Part shown: positions 1 through 7,475 of the stretch, piece by piece
Numbering within the stretch: position 1 is the first letter of the stretch
Layout of the letters: the number at the start of each line of letters is the position of its first letter
Assembly (NCBI GenBank): GCA_003599475.1
Contig: QZKK01000109.1
Coordinates: 1-21,570 of the forward strand
Length of the DNA: 21,570 bases
From: Desulfobacteraceae bacterium
GTDB lineage: Bacteria; Desulfobacterota; Desulfobacteria; Desulfobacterales; SURF-15
Reading direction: 5' to 3'
Notes under the pieces: model-generated
Seen by the model: the letters and a program-made list of their open reading frames with translations, nothing else
What the model was told of the DNA's origin: nothing
Databases searched by the model: none
Program-made: the position numbers and the translations under genes

Positions 1-6
1 TTTTTC

Positions 7-34
7 TTGACAAAAAAAATAATCCGACTATTAT
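7..34 (+). promoter_or_regulatory. sigma-70 promoter of the rplU operon
   Basis: A perfect -35 box TTGACA (7-12) is separated by 16 bases from a TATTAT -10 box (29-34; 5 of 6 consensus bases). Transcription would start near 41, leaving a leader of about 40 bases before the L21 start at 82. The spacer is A-rich. No other promoter of this quality is seen upstream of the genes to 5332, so it probably drives the whole housekeeping operon. Confidence 0.8.
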
Positions 35-81
35 TAAATATTTTTAGAGGGAGGATAGCATCATCATCAGGAGGATTTTTC

Positions 82-393
82 ATGTACGCTGTCATTGCTT
101 CGGGCGGAAAACAGTATCGGGTCGAAAAGGATGGGATCGTAAGGATCGAGAAACTGCCGGGTGAGATCGGCGATCCGATCACCTTCGAAAAAATCCTGAT
201 GATCTCGGATGGGGAAAATCTTCGCGTCGGCACACCGATGCTCGGTGAAGCCGCTGTCCACGGGCATATCGTGGAGCAGCGGAAAGCCAAAAAAGTGCTT
301 GTCTTCAAATACAAAAGAAGGAAACGCTATCGTCGGAAGCAGGGGCACCGGCAACCTTACACGGCGGTTCAAATCGATACGATTCAATCCTGA
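82..393 (+). CDS. rplU: 50S ribosomal protein L21
   Basis: This is a 103-residue protein of the large ribosomal subunit that binds 23S rRNA. The start [14 protein letters not shown] and the basic C-terminal stretch [16 protein letters not shown] are family hallmarks, and the length is the usual one. The ATG at 82 is chosen because AGGAGG lies at 69-74, seven bases upstream. An in-frame TTG at 7 would add 25 residues foreign to the family and would lie inside the promoter. It is the first gene of the operon, followed by rpmA after a 62-base gap, the common bacterial arrangement rplU-rpmA-obgE. Confidence 0.97.
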   Translation: MYAVIASGGKQYRVEKDGIVRIEKLPGEIGDPITFEKILMISDGENLRVGTPMLGEAAVHGHIVEQRKAKKVLVFKYKRRKRYRRKQGHRQPYTAVQIDTIQS

Positions 394-399
394 TATCCC

Positions 400-419
400 C
401 TGATACCCTTTGGTATCGG
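400..419 (+). other. small hairpin between rplU and rpmA
   Basis: GATACC (402-407) pairs with GGTATC (412-417) across a CTTT loop. Outer T-G and C-G pairs extend the stem to 8 bp. No U-tract follows, so it does not look like an intrinsic terminator. It may act as an mRNA processing or stability element between the two ribosomal protein genes, but this is inference from one sequence. Confidence 0.4.
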
Positions 420-455
420 AGATCGCCGGATTGATATTTGCAGAGGAGTCTACAC

Positions 456-710
456 ATGGCGCACAAGAAGGCGGGGGGAAGCTCAAAGAATGGGAGGGAC
501 AGCAACGGCCAACGCCGTGGCGTGAAGCGCTTTGGAGGAAACCGGGTCAAAGCCGGCAACATCCTGGTGCGGCAGCTTGGAACCAAAATCCACCCCGGAG
601 AAAATGTCGGCATCGGCAGGGACTACACCCTGTTTGCAACGGCAGACGGCATCGTCACATACGAACGGATGGGACGTTCCCGAAAAAAAGTAAGCGTTTA
701 TGAAGCGTGA
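456..710 (+). CDS. rpmA: 50S ribosomal protein L27
   Basis: This is an 84-residue large-subunit protein whose N-terminal tail reaches the peptidyl transferase centre in characterised ribosomes. The start [16 protein letters not shown] and the following [11 protein letters not shown] are diagnostic. The N-terminus is directly MAHKK, so it lacks the cleaved N-terminal extension found in Firmicutes. The ATG at 456 is preceded by AGAGGAG (442-448). An in-frame TTG at 438 would overlap that ribosome-binding site and is not used here. The last codons overlap the GTG start of obgE by four bases (GTGA), suggesting translational coupling. Confidence 0.97.
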   Translation: MAHKKAGGSSKNGRDSNGQRRGVKRFGGNRVKAGNILVRQLGTKIHPGENVGIGRDYTLFATADGIVTYERMGRSRKKVSVYEA

Positions 711-1726
711 AATTCATCGATGAAGCGGTAATCACCGTCCAGTCCGGAAAAGGGGGCCGCGGCTGTGTCAGCTTCAGACGCGAAGCCTTCATCCCCAAAG
801 GGGGTCCGGACGGCGGAGACGGCGGCGCGGGAGGAAACGTCATCCTTTCTGCGACCTCTCACCACAATACCCTCTATCCGTTTCGATTCAAGCGACTCCA
901 TAAGGCCGCAGACGGAGCCCACGGGCAGGGCAAACAAAAGTCCGGAAGAAACGGCGACGACCTGGTCATCGAAATTCCGCCGGGGACGATCGTCCGGGAT
1001 GCGGATACCGATGCAATTCTGAAAGATTTCCAAGAAGAGGGCGAGACTTTTCTGGTTGCAAAGGGGGGGCGCGGCGGCCGGGGGAACAGCCGGTTTAAAA
1101 CTTCCACACACAGGACTCCGAGGTTTGCGCAGCCCGGGGAACCGGGCCAGACCTTCACGCTGAAGCTCGAACTGAAACTGATCGCCGATGTAGGAATCAT
1201 AGGATTTCCCAATGCCGGCAAATCGACTCTGATTCAGGCCGTCTCCGCAGCAAACCCAAAAATCGGCAGCTATCCTTTTACGACGCTGACTCCCAACCTG
1301 GGCGTTGTCGAGGTGGAGGGGAAGGAACCCTTTGTGATTGCCGACATTCCAGGGCTCATCAAGGACGCCCATCGGGGAGCCGGGCTGGGAATACGCTTCC
1401 TGCGGCATATCGAAAGGACCCGCTTGCTCATCCACATGATCGACGGATCGGCCATCGACCCGAAAAACCCGTTGATCGAGTACGAAACCGTCAATCGGGA
1501 ACTCTTCATGCACGATGCCGCTTTGGCTGAAAAACCCCAGCTCGTAGCGATCAATAAAATAGACCTCCCGGGAGCCCTCCCGCGCGCTCAGTCTTTTGAA
1601 GCCGCAGCCGAAAAAGTTCCTGTCTTTTGCGTTTCCGCTCTGACCGGACAGGGCGTTCGGGAATTGCTCCTGGAAACATGGAAGCGACTGGAAACGATTC
1701 TGCAGCAGGAAGACCATGGACCTTGA
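707..1726 (+). CDS. obgE: Obg family GTPase
   Basis: This 339-residue GTPase acts in 50S subunit maturation and stress control. The Gly-rich Obg fold covers residues 1-158 (for example [13 protein letters not shown] at 31-43). The G domain follows: P-loop GFPNAGKST at 166-174, DIPG at 213-216, NKID at 283-286 and SAL at 310-312. The switch I region [12 protein letters not shown] is present. The protein ends shortly after the G domain, so it is the short form without the C-terminal OCT extension. It starts at a GTG inside the rpmA stop (GTGA) and ends 11 bases inside proB, so the three genes are coupled. Large antisense open frames opposite it are shadows. Confidence 0.96.
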   Translation: MKFIDEAVITVQSGKGGRGCVSFRREAFIPKGGPDGGDGGAGGNVILSATSHHNTLYPFRFKRLHKAADGAHGQGKQKSGRNGDDLVIEIPPGTIVRDADTDAILKDFQEEGETFLVAKGGRGGRGNSRFKTSTHRTPRFAQPGEPGQTFTLKLELKLIADVGIIGFPNAGKSTLIQAVSAANPKIGSYPFTTLTPNLGVVEVEGKEPFVIADIPGLIKDAHRGAGLGIRFLRHIERTRLLIHMIDGSAIDPKNPLIEYETVNRELFMHDAALAEKPQLVAINKIDLPGALPRAQSFEAAAEKVPVFCVSALTGQGVRELLLETWKRLETILQQEDHGP

Positions 1727-2858
1727 AAATGCCCACCGTGCAGTTGTAAAAATCGGAAGCGGGGTACTGACCAATGACAACGGGCTGAACGTCCGTGCGA
1801 TCCGTTCCATATCCGGTCAGATTCACCGGCTGATGGACCGGGGAATCGAAATCATTCTGGTCTCCTCCGGCGCCATGGCCTCCGGTGTCAAGAAAGTGGG
1901 GCTGCCGAAAAGACCGGAAGAGATCCCGAAGCGCCAGGCGGTTGCGGCAGTGGGACAGGCCGGCCTGATGATGGAATATGAGAAAGCCTTTTCCAGGTAT
2001 GGGAGACAGGTGGCGCAAATCCTTCTGACCCATGACGATCTCAACCACAGGGAGAGATATCTGAACGCGCGTAACACGCTTCACGTCCTGTTGTCCTGGA
2101 AAATCGTTCCGATCATCAATGAAAACGACACCGTTGCCGTCGAAGAGATCAAGTTCGGCGACAACGACAACCTGTCGGCGATGATCGCCCTGTTGATGGA
2201 CGCCCACGTGCTGGTGAACCTGACCGATATCGACGGGCTCTACGACAAGGATCCACGCCGTTTTGCAGATGCCGAACTGATGCCGGAAGTGTCCCTCATC
2301 ACCCAAAAAATCGAAAAGGCGGCAAGCGGCATCCCCGGTGCATTGAGTACAGGCGGCATGCTCGGCAAGATACAGGCGGCAAAAAAAGTGACCGCTGCCG
2401 GGATCCCCATGGTCATCGCCAAGGGGGAAAAGCCGAACATCCTGATCGATCTCTTTGGAGGAAAAAGGGCAGGCACCGTTTTCATCCCCAAACAGAAAAA
2501 GATGGCAAGCCGCAAATGCTGGATCGCATTTTCCTCAAAACCCAAGGGGGTCCTCACGCTCGACGATGGGGCGGCTTCAGCCGTATTGAACCAGGGGAAG
2601 AGCCTGTTGCCGAGCGGAATCATCGGTGTCGACGGGGAATTTCAGATGGGCGCTCCGGTTCAGTTCAAGGGGGCCGGCGGCGAGATCCTCGGCATCGGGC
2701 TTGTAAATTACAGTTCCGAGGATATCCGGAAAATCATGGGCCTTCGCTCCGACCGGATCCGAAAACGACTCGGGCACAAATCGTTTGACGAGATCATTCA
2801 CCGGGATAATCTGGCGATTACGGCAGCATGCGAAAAGGATCATCAAAATGACAATTGA
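1716..2858 (+). CDS. proB: glutamate 5-kinase
   Basis: ProB phosphorylates L-glutamate to gamma-glutamyl phosphate, the first step of proline synthesis, in the cytosol. The 380 residues comprise an amino-acid-kinase domain (about 5-260) and a C-terminal PUA domain (about 280-365). Visible motifs are VVKIGSGVL at the start, the substrate loop NENDTVAVEEIKFGDNDNLSA (split as NENDTVAVE and FGDNDNLSA), and LTDIDGLYDKDP. The ATG at 1716 is inside the obgE end, with AGGAAG at 1707-1712. The enzyme family is normally feedback-inhibited by proline. ProA lies 93 bases downstream, completing the branch to glutamate semialdehyde. Confidence 0.96.
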   Translation: MDLENAHRAVVKIGSGVLTNDNGLNVRAIRSISGQIHRLMDRGIEIILVSSGAMASGVKKVGLPKRPEEIPKRQAVAAVGQAGLMMEYEKAFSRYGRQVAQILLTHDDLNHRERYLNARNTLHVLLSWKIVPIINENDTVAVEEIKFGDNDNLSAMIALLMDAHVLVNLTDIDGLYDKDPRRFADAELMPEVSLITQKIEKAASGIPGALSTGGMLGKIQAAKKVTAAGIPMVIAKGEKPNILIDLFGGKRAGTVFIPKQKKMASRKCWIAFSSKPKGVLTLDDGAASAVLNQGKSLLPSGIIGVDGEFQMGAPVQFKGAGGEILGIGLVNYSSEDIRKIMGLRSDRIRKRLGHKSFDEIIHRDNLAITAACEKDHQNDN

Positions 2859-2951
2859 TCCATCCAGGCGGGTGAATCCGCTTTGCTTCGCCATTTTGAA
2901 ATCGAATTTTCTTTCTGGTGCCTTTATTTTTGATGGCAGGGGGCTACGAAA

Positions 2952-4226
2952 ATGACAGGGGATGAAGCCATGCGCATCGAGACGGCGATCGTTGAAATGG
3001 CCAAGGCGGCAAAGGAAGCTGCGGTGAAGATGGCCCGATGTCCGGCTGTGAAAAAGAATGAGGCGCTATTGAAAATTGCGGACCGCATCCGCCTGGAGGC
3101 CTTCCGGATAAAAGCGGAAAATGCGAAAGATCTGGTTTATGCAAAAGAAGCAGGGCTTTCCGCCGCGATGATCGACCGGCTGACCGTCAAGGACTCTACG
3201 ATTTCCTCCATGGCCGATGGGCTCAAGGAGGTCGCTCGGCTTTCGGACCCGGTCGGCTCCGTCACCCGGTCATGGCTCCGGCCGAACGGACTCGAGGTGT
3301 CTCGCATGCGGATCCCGCTGGGGGTCATCGGCATCATCTACGAATCCAGGCCCAATGTGACCATCGATGCCGCCGGCCTGTGCCTGAAGTCCGGAAACGC
3401 GGTCATCCTTCGCGGCGGATCGGAGGCGCTCCATTCGAACCGGGCGTTGGCGGCCGTCATCGAAGCGGTTCTCGGGGAATGCGGGCTGCCCGAAAAAGCG
3501 GTCCAGGTCGTTCCGACCCGGGACCGGGAGGCCGTCCAGGTGCTGCTCCGACAGGAAGATACCATCGATCTCATCATCCCTCGAGGGGGAGAAAGCCTGA
3601 TCCGTTTCGTGGTGGAAAACTCGAAGATTCCCGTGCTGAAGCACTACAAAGGGGTTTGCCACGTGTATGTGGACCAAGACGCGGATCTATCCATGGCTCA
3701 GGAGATTTGCTACAATTCCAAAGTACAGCGCCCCGGTGTCTGCAACGCTATGGAGACTCTGCTGGTCCATGCCTCGGTTGCAGATATGTTTCTCCCCGCA
3801 ATGGCCAAACGGTACAAGGAGGCCGGCGTCGAGCTTCGGGGCTGCGGCCGGACATGCCGGATCCTTCCGGATATTGTCGCTGCGCAGGAATCCGACTGGT
3901 CCGAGGAGTATCTGGCTCTGATCCTTGCGATAAAGACTGTCGAAACCATGGAGGATGCCGTTTCACATATCACCCGGTACGGTTCCAACCACACCGAGAC
4001 GATCGTAACCTCCGACTATCACCGGGCGCGGCGGTTTCTTCGAGAGGTGGATTCCTCTGTCGTTCTGGTCAACGCATCCACCCGGTTCAACGACGGGAGC
4101 GAGCTCGGGCTCGGGGCTGAAATCGGCATCAGTACGTCGAAGCTGCACGCTTTCGGCCCCATGGGAATCGAGGAGTTGACGACAACCAAATTTATCGTCT
4201 TTGGAGACGGGCAAATCCGAATATAA
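2952..4226 (+). CDS. proA: gamma-glutamyl phosphate reductase
   Basis: ProA is an NADPH-dependent aldehyde-dehydrogenase-fold enzyme that reduces gamma-glutamyl phosphate to glutamate-5-semialdehyde, the second step of proline synthesis. The 424 residues match the usual length. Seen are [17 protein letters not shown] (121-137), the catalytic Cys264 in [16 protein letters not shown] (split over 258-273) and the C-terminal [15 protein letters not shown]. The start at 2952 follows AGGGGG (2938-2943). An ATG at 2970 (MRIET) is a possible alternative, six codons shorter. The 93-base gap from proB is the longest of the proB-to-rsfS stretch. No convincing promoter or terminator is seen in it. Confidence 0.96.
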   Translation: MTGDEAMRIETAIVEMAKAAKEAAVKMARCPAVKKNEALLKIADRIRLEAFRIKAENAKDLVYAKEAGLSAAMIDRLTVKDSTISSMADGLKEVARLSDPVGSVTRSWLRPNGLEVSRMRIPLGVIGIIYESRPNVTIDAAGLCLKSGNAVILRGGSEALHSNRALAAVIEAVLGECGLPEKAVQVVPTRDREAVQVLLRQEDTIDLIIPRGGESLIRFVVENSKIPVLKHYKGVCHVYVDQDADLSMAQEICYNSKVQRPGVCNAMETLLVHASVADMFLPAMAKRYKEAGVELRGCGRTCRILPDIVAAQESDWSEEYLALILAIKTVETMEDAVSHITRYGSNHTETIVTSDYHRARRFLREVDSSVVLVNASTRFNDGSELGLGAEIGISTSKLHAFGPMGIEELTTTKFIVFGDGQIRI

Positions 4227-4241
4227 GGGCGCAGGTAACGG

Positions 4242-4919
4242 ATGCGAATCGGGCTTTTCGGCGGAACCTTCAATCCGGTACATTTCGGGCACCTCCGAAC
4301 GATTCTGGAAATCCGCGAGTCTTTTGCGCTCGATCGGATCTATTTCATACCGTCGGCGACCCCGCCCCATAAAACACCCGAGGGGATTGCGGATGCACAG
4401 GACCGATACCGGATGCTCCTTTTGGCAATCGATGACCAGGAGAGCTTTGTGGCATCCGATGTCGAATTGGACAGGTCAGGCCCTTCCTATTCCATCGATA
4501 CGGTATCGTATTTTCAAGAAAGCCTGCCGGAAGAGACGCGATTGTTTCTGATCCTGGGGCTGGATGCCTTCCTTGAAATCGACACATGGAGGTCGTTCCA
4601 GGAGTTTTTCGACCGTGTGCCGATCATCGTCATGGCCCGGCCGATCGCCCTGACCGGCATGGGATCGCCGGTGAACTGTGAGGTGAAAAGGATTTTGAAA
4701 AGATATCTCGAGGAAAAGATCTCGGATCGGTATCGGCTTTCCAAGGAGTGCTCCTGTTATGTCCATGAGGAGAAACAACCGGTTTATCCTGCCGCGGTGA
4801 CGACTTTGGACATTTCTTCCACCTTGATCCGGAAAAAGCTCGCGGAGGGAAAATCGATCCGGTATCTGACACCGGATCGGGTCGTCTCCTATATTCGATA
4901 CAAAGGACTTTACGTATGA
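4242..4919 (+). CDS. nadD: nicotinate-nucleotide adenylyltransferase
   Basis: NadD transfers AMP from ATP to nicotinic acid mononucleotide, giving deamido-NAD, in NAD synthesis. The 225 residues begin with the nucleotidyltransferase signature GGTFNPVHFGHLR, with His14 and His17 as the HxGH-type pair. IPSATPPHK (37-45) and ISSTLIRKKL (191-200) are further NadD hallmarks, the latter being the C-terminal SSTxIR motif. It starts 15 bases after proA, with a modest AGG (4233-4235) as ribosome-binding site. Its stop overlaps the rsfS start as ATGA. Adjacency of nadD and rsfS is common in bacteria. Confidence 0.95.
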   Translation: MRIGLFGGTFNPVHFGHLRTILEIRESFALDRIYFIPSATPPHKTPEGIADAQDRYRMLLLAIDDQESFVASDVELDRSGPSYSIDTVSYFQESLPEETRLFLILGLDAFLEIDTWRSFQEFFDRVPIIVMARPIALTGMGSPVNCEVKRILKRYLEEKISDRYRLSKECSCYVHEEKQPVYPAAVTTLDISSTLIRKKLAEGKSIRYLTPDRVVSYIRYKGLYV

Positions 4920-5332
4920 CAACCGATTACGATCCGTCGCTGGACCTCTATGTAAGGGCGGCTCTCGGAAGAAAACCGGAAGGACTCGTCGTCCTGGATG
5001 TCCGGTCGCTCACTTCGATTACCGATGCATTCATCATCTGCCACGGACGATCCAACCGGCAGGTAACCGCCATTGCCGAACACATCATACGGGAATTGAG
5101 GGCGCAAAAGATCAGACCCTTGAGTGTGGAGGGGCTGAAAGAAGGCCACTGGGTGCTCCTCGACTTCGGACACATCATCATTCATATTTTCTATGAGTCG
5201 ATGCGCGGGTTTTACGATCTCGAAGGTCTTTGGATCGACGCCAAGAGGATCAAAACCGAAAGCATGTTAGAGGCAGAGAACCAGCAAACGGGCAGACCTG
5301 AACGCTCTTTATCCGGTCACACGGAGGAATGA
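4916..5332 (+). CDS. rsfS: ribosome silencing factor RsfS
   Basis: RsfS (DUF143/Iojap family) binds L14 on the 50S subunit and blocks subunit joining under starvation. The 138-residue protein shows the family core: LDVRSLTSITDAFIICHG, SNRQVTAIAEHI, VEGLKEGHWVLLDFG and the FYDLEGLW segment near residue 100. About 20 residues after residue 115 are non-conserved and polar. The ATG lies within the nadD stop (ATGA), with AAAGGA at 4902-4907. It is the last recognisable gene of the + strand operon. The next gene is convergent. No clear intrinsic terminator follows. Confidence 0.94.
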   Translation: MTTDYDPSLDLYVRAALGRKPEGLVVLDVRSLTSITDAFIICHGRSNRQVTAIAEHIIRELRAQKIRPLSVEGLKEGHWVLLDFGHIIIHIFYESMRGFYDLEGLWIDAKRIKTESMLEAENQQTGRPERSLSGHTEE

Positions 5333-5439
5333 AGGAGATCGCCTGCATGACCAGCCGTGCCTGCGGCATTTGAATAGAGAATGAAACATGCGGCGGTTTG
5401 GGGGATTCAATTTTGGATTTTATGTAGTAGTCTCCGGAT
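5333..5439. other. convergent gap after rsfS with a vestigial start
   Basis: This 107-base gap separates rsfS from the convergent zinc-ribbon gene. AGGAG at 5333-5337 precedes an ATG at 5347 that opens an eight-codon frame (MTSRACGI, then TGA at 5371). This may be chance or the stub of a lost downstream operon gene. A four-base-pair stem TGCC/GGCA (around 5357-5369) is too weak to call a terminator. Confidence 0.3.
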
Positions 5440-6111
5440 CTAGGCGACTTCCTTGCCGCAGTGCTTGCAGACTTTGGCCCGTTTTTTTATGATCTCCGCG
5501 CAAAACGGGCATTCCCGGGTAAAAAACCGTTCGTGAATTTTCTTGATCGAATCATCGGCGCTGCTCTGCAGCGCCTGATTGCCGAACTTATGGTTCCTCA
5601 GGGGCTCTACGGCTTCCACTTCCCCGATGTCTCCGATCATTTCCGCTGCCTTGATCCTGACCTTCTGCGGCTGCCGGGCATCCAGGAGCAGGGACAACAC
5701 CGCTTCACTGTCTTTTCCGGTATAACATTCGGCCAGTTTGACAAACCCTTGTTTTATGGCCTCCTTGGACGCTTCCTCCCGGGCAATGATCTCCTCGTCG
5801 ACAATCTGTCCCGATGCGCCCACCGGGCTGAAAACCGGGAGGCATTCGAACTGATCCGAGCCCGGATACCGCATGCAGCGATAGGAGGCGTTGCGGCCGT
5901 AGTTTTCTCTTAGATTTTCCCACCCCTGCAGGTACATGGGACACTCATCGTTAAAGCATATAAAGAGGTATGGAACTCCCCAGCCCAACCCATCGCTGAA
6001 AGAAACGGGAGGCACCTCCCAGATGTTCATTTCGACGTCGCAATGCGGACAATTCGGTCGTTCCTGCGACAGTATTTTCTCAAGGATCTCCTCTTTGGTC
6101 TCAAAGGCCAT
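5440..6111 (-). CDS. double zinc-ribbon protein with HEAT-like centre
   Basis: I do not recognise a named family over the full 223 residues. The N-terminal part has a CPHC (21-24) and a CFNDEC pair (Cys52, Cys57) that together form a likely zinc ribbon. Residues about 135-195 read as one to two HEAT/PBS-lyase-type helical repeats (VRIKAAEMIGDIGEVEAVEPL). The C-terminus is a second, short zinc ribbon with CPFC (201-204) and CKHC (215-218). No signal peptide or membrane segment is visible, so it is probably cytosolic. The ATG is preceded by GGAGGAG, and a good promoter lies about 110 bases upstream on the same strand. The role may be scaffolding or nucleic-acid/protein binding; no enzyme motif is seen. 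Confidence 0.85.
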   Translation of the reverse strand: MAFETKEEILEKILSQERPNCPHCDVEMNIWEVPPVSFSDGLGWGVPYLFICFNDECPMYLQGWENLRENYGRNASYRCMRYPGSDQFECLPVFSPVGASGQIVDEEIIAREEASKEAIKQGFVKLAECYTGKDSEAVLSLLLDARQPQKVRIKAAEMIGDIGEVEAVEPLRNHKFGNQALQSSADDSIKKIHERFFTRECPFCAEIIKKRAKVCKHCGKEVA

Positions 6112-6222
6112 TTACTCCTCCAGTAGTGCGGACGCGTCGCGTTTCGGAAAAGGTCAACCCGGAAAGCATCAAGGCTGGAAACGTGATCTCGAATCGAATT
6201 TTATCAAAAAAGCAACACTCCC

Positions 6223-6250
6223 AATCTAATCTTTTTTTCTCTTTTGTCAA
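6223..6250 (-). promoter_or_regulatory. sigma-70 promoter of the zinc-ribbon gene
   Basis: On the minus strand TTGACA (6250-6245) and TAGATT (6228-6223; 4 of 6) are separated by 16 bases of A-rich DNA. The predicted start near 6216 leaves a leader of about 105 bases before the ATG at 6111. The match of the -35 box is perfect; the -10 box is fair. Confidence 0.55.
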
Positions 6251-6354
6251 CCGGAAGGAGGAAGTTGCCGGAAAGAGGGAAATTTTTTCCTGCCGGAAGA
6301 CCTGAAAAAATAGCAGATGACCGCAATCCAGGTCGTTTTCGGATAATATTCTAT

Positions 6355-6370
6355 TGGCATGATAATTGCT
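6355..6370 (+). promoter_or_regulatory. sigma-54 (-24/-12) promoter of the diguanylate cyclase gene
   Basis: TGGCATGATAATTGCT matches the sigma-54 consensus TGGCACGNNNNTTGCW at every fixed position except C to T at position six. The GG and GC doublets are separated by exactly 10 bases. Transcription would start near 6381-6382, about 30 bases before the ATG at 6411. Sigma-54 promoters need an enhancer-binding activator. Three CCGGAA copies at 6251, 6268 and 6293, about 60-105 bases upstream, are possible activator sites, but this is inference. Confidence 0.7.
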
Positions 6371-6410
6371 TACATACCAAGCCAGAGCAATCATGTTTTA
6401 GGAAAAAACC

Positions 6411-7475
6411 ATGAAAACTTTCTTAGAGAAAATCATCAGAAACGTCCTGACGGGCTCAGGCCTCCTTTTCGGCATTTCAAAAAGGATGGACTACAGAACA
6501 CTCAGCCGCTATATGCTTCTGATCAATGAGATGCAGGATCTTGACGGCATCCTTCTTGAAGCTTCACGATGCCTGAAGGCGATTTTAAACTACCGCCTTT
6601 TCGCTTTTGCCGTTCAGGACTCCGGAAAGCTCGACGTCTGGATCGATCCGAACATCTACCAGAAACCCTTTCGAAAGATCATCGAAAAAGATTTCGCCGT
6701 TCGAAACGATTACACGACGCATTATTTTCGGGAAGATCCCTCCCGAAGTTCGAAGACGGTCACCTTTCAAAGCACCGACCTGATCTCTTATGTGCTGATG
6801 GACGGGAAATATTTCGCGAAACTCTACCTTCTTCCCGACACAAAGATGCTCTTCTACCACAGCGAGATCATCAACATCATCGTCAAATCGCTCGGCTTAT
6901 CGCTTGCCAACCATATGAACATCAAAAGCCTCCAGAACGCGGCGGCCTTCGATCCGATGACCAACTGCTACAATCGGCGGGAATTCGAACGGCTGATCGA
7001 ACACAACATGGCCAATGCCAGCCGGTACCAGCGGGATCTATCGGTCATCATGATGGATCTGGATCACTTCAAAAGAATCAATGACCGGTTCGGACATTTG
7101 ATGGGAGATGCGGTGCTGAAGCGGGTCTCCGAAGCGGTCGTCGCAAAGATCAGGAAAGGGGACTATCTGGTACGATACGGAGGGGAGGAGTTCGTGCTGG
7201 TGCTGCCGGATACCAAACGGCCGAGAGCCATGGAACTGGCCGAAAGAATCAAACAGGTCGTACAGGATCTGGAAATCAAAGCCACAAATGGTGAGGGGAT
7301 CCGTGTAACCGCCAGCTTCGGTGTCGCATCCTTGAAGGCCGGTCAGGATAAAGACGCCTTGATCCAGGAAGCCGACTCAATGCTCTACCAGGCCAAGGCC
7401 GGAGGCCGCAATCGAGTGATGCCGCAGATGAAACTGCTTCATAACACCTCGAAAAACGATTCCATGAACAGCTAG
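6411..7475 (+). CDS. GGDEF-domain diguanylate cyclase
   Basis: The enzyme makes cyclic di-GMP from two GTP. The 354 residues have an N-terminal GAF-like sensor region (about 30-170, without recognisable ligand motif) and a C-terminal GGDEF domain (about 175-345). The active-site motif is GGEEF (257-261), the metal ligand lies in MDLDHFKRIND (Asp216), and an inhibitory RxxD site (RKGD, 248-251) sits the canonical five residues before GGEEF. It is therefore expected to be active and product-inhibited. No membrane segment is evident. AGGA (6400-6403) supports the start. A sigma-54-type promoter lies just upstream. Its stop overlaps that of the convergent amidohydrolase (CTAG). Confidence 0.93.
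   Translation: MKTFLEKIIRNVLTGSGLLFGISKRMDYRTLSRYMLLINEMQDLDGILLEASRCLKAILNYRLFAFAVQDSGKLDVWIDPNIYQKPFRKIIEKDFAVRNDYTTHYFREDPSRSSKTVTFQSTDLISYVLMDGKYFAKLYLLPDTKMLFYHSEIINIIVKSLGLSLANHMNIKSLQNAAAFDPMTNCYNRREFERLIEHNMANASRYQRDLSVIMMDLDHFKRINDRFGHLMGDAVLKRVSEAVVAKIRKGDYLVRYGGEEFVLVLPDTKRPRAMELAERIKQVVQDLEIKATNGEGIRVTASFGVASLKAGQDKDALIQEADSMLYQAKAGGRNRVMPQMKLLHNTSKNDSMNS

Noticed and set aside
7..81. TTG start extending L21 by 25 residues
   Set aside because: It overlaps the -35 box itself and the added residues are foreign to L21; the ATG at 82 has an ideal ribosome-binding site.
698..1810. 370-residue minus-strand open frame
   Set aside because: It lies fully opposite obgE, has no recognisable domain, and no ribosome-binding site; a shadow of the real gene.
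1551..2306. 251-residue minus-strand open frame
   Set aside because: It is antisense to proB and obgE with no family features; the proB frame is certain.
3272..4120. 282-residue plus-strand frame inside proA
   Set aside because: It is an out-of-frame reading of proA, rich in Arg/Gly/Pro as expected for a G+C-rich shadow.
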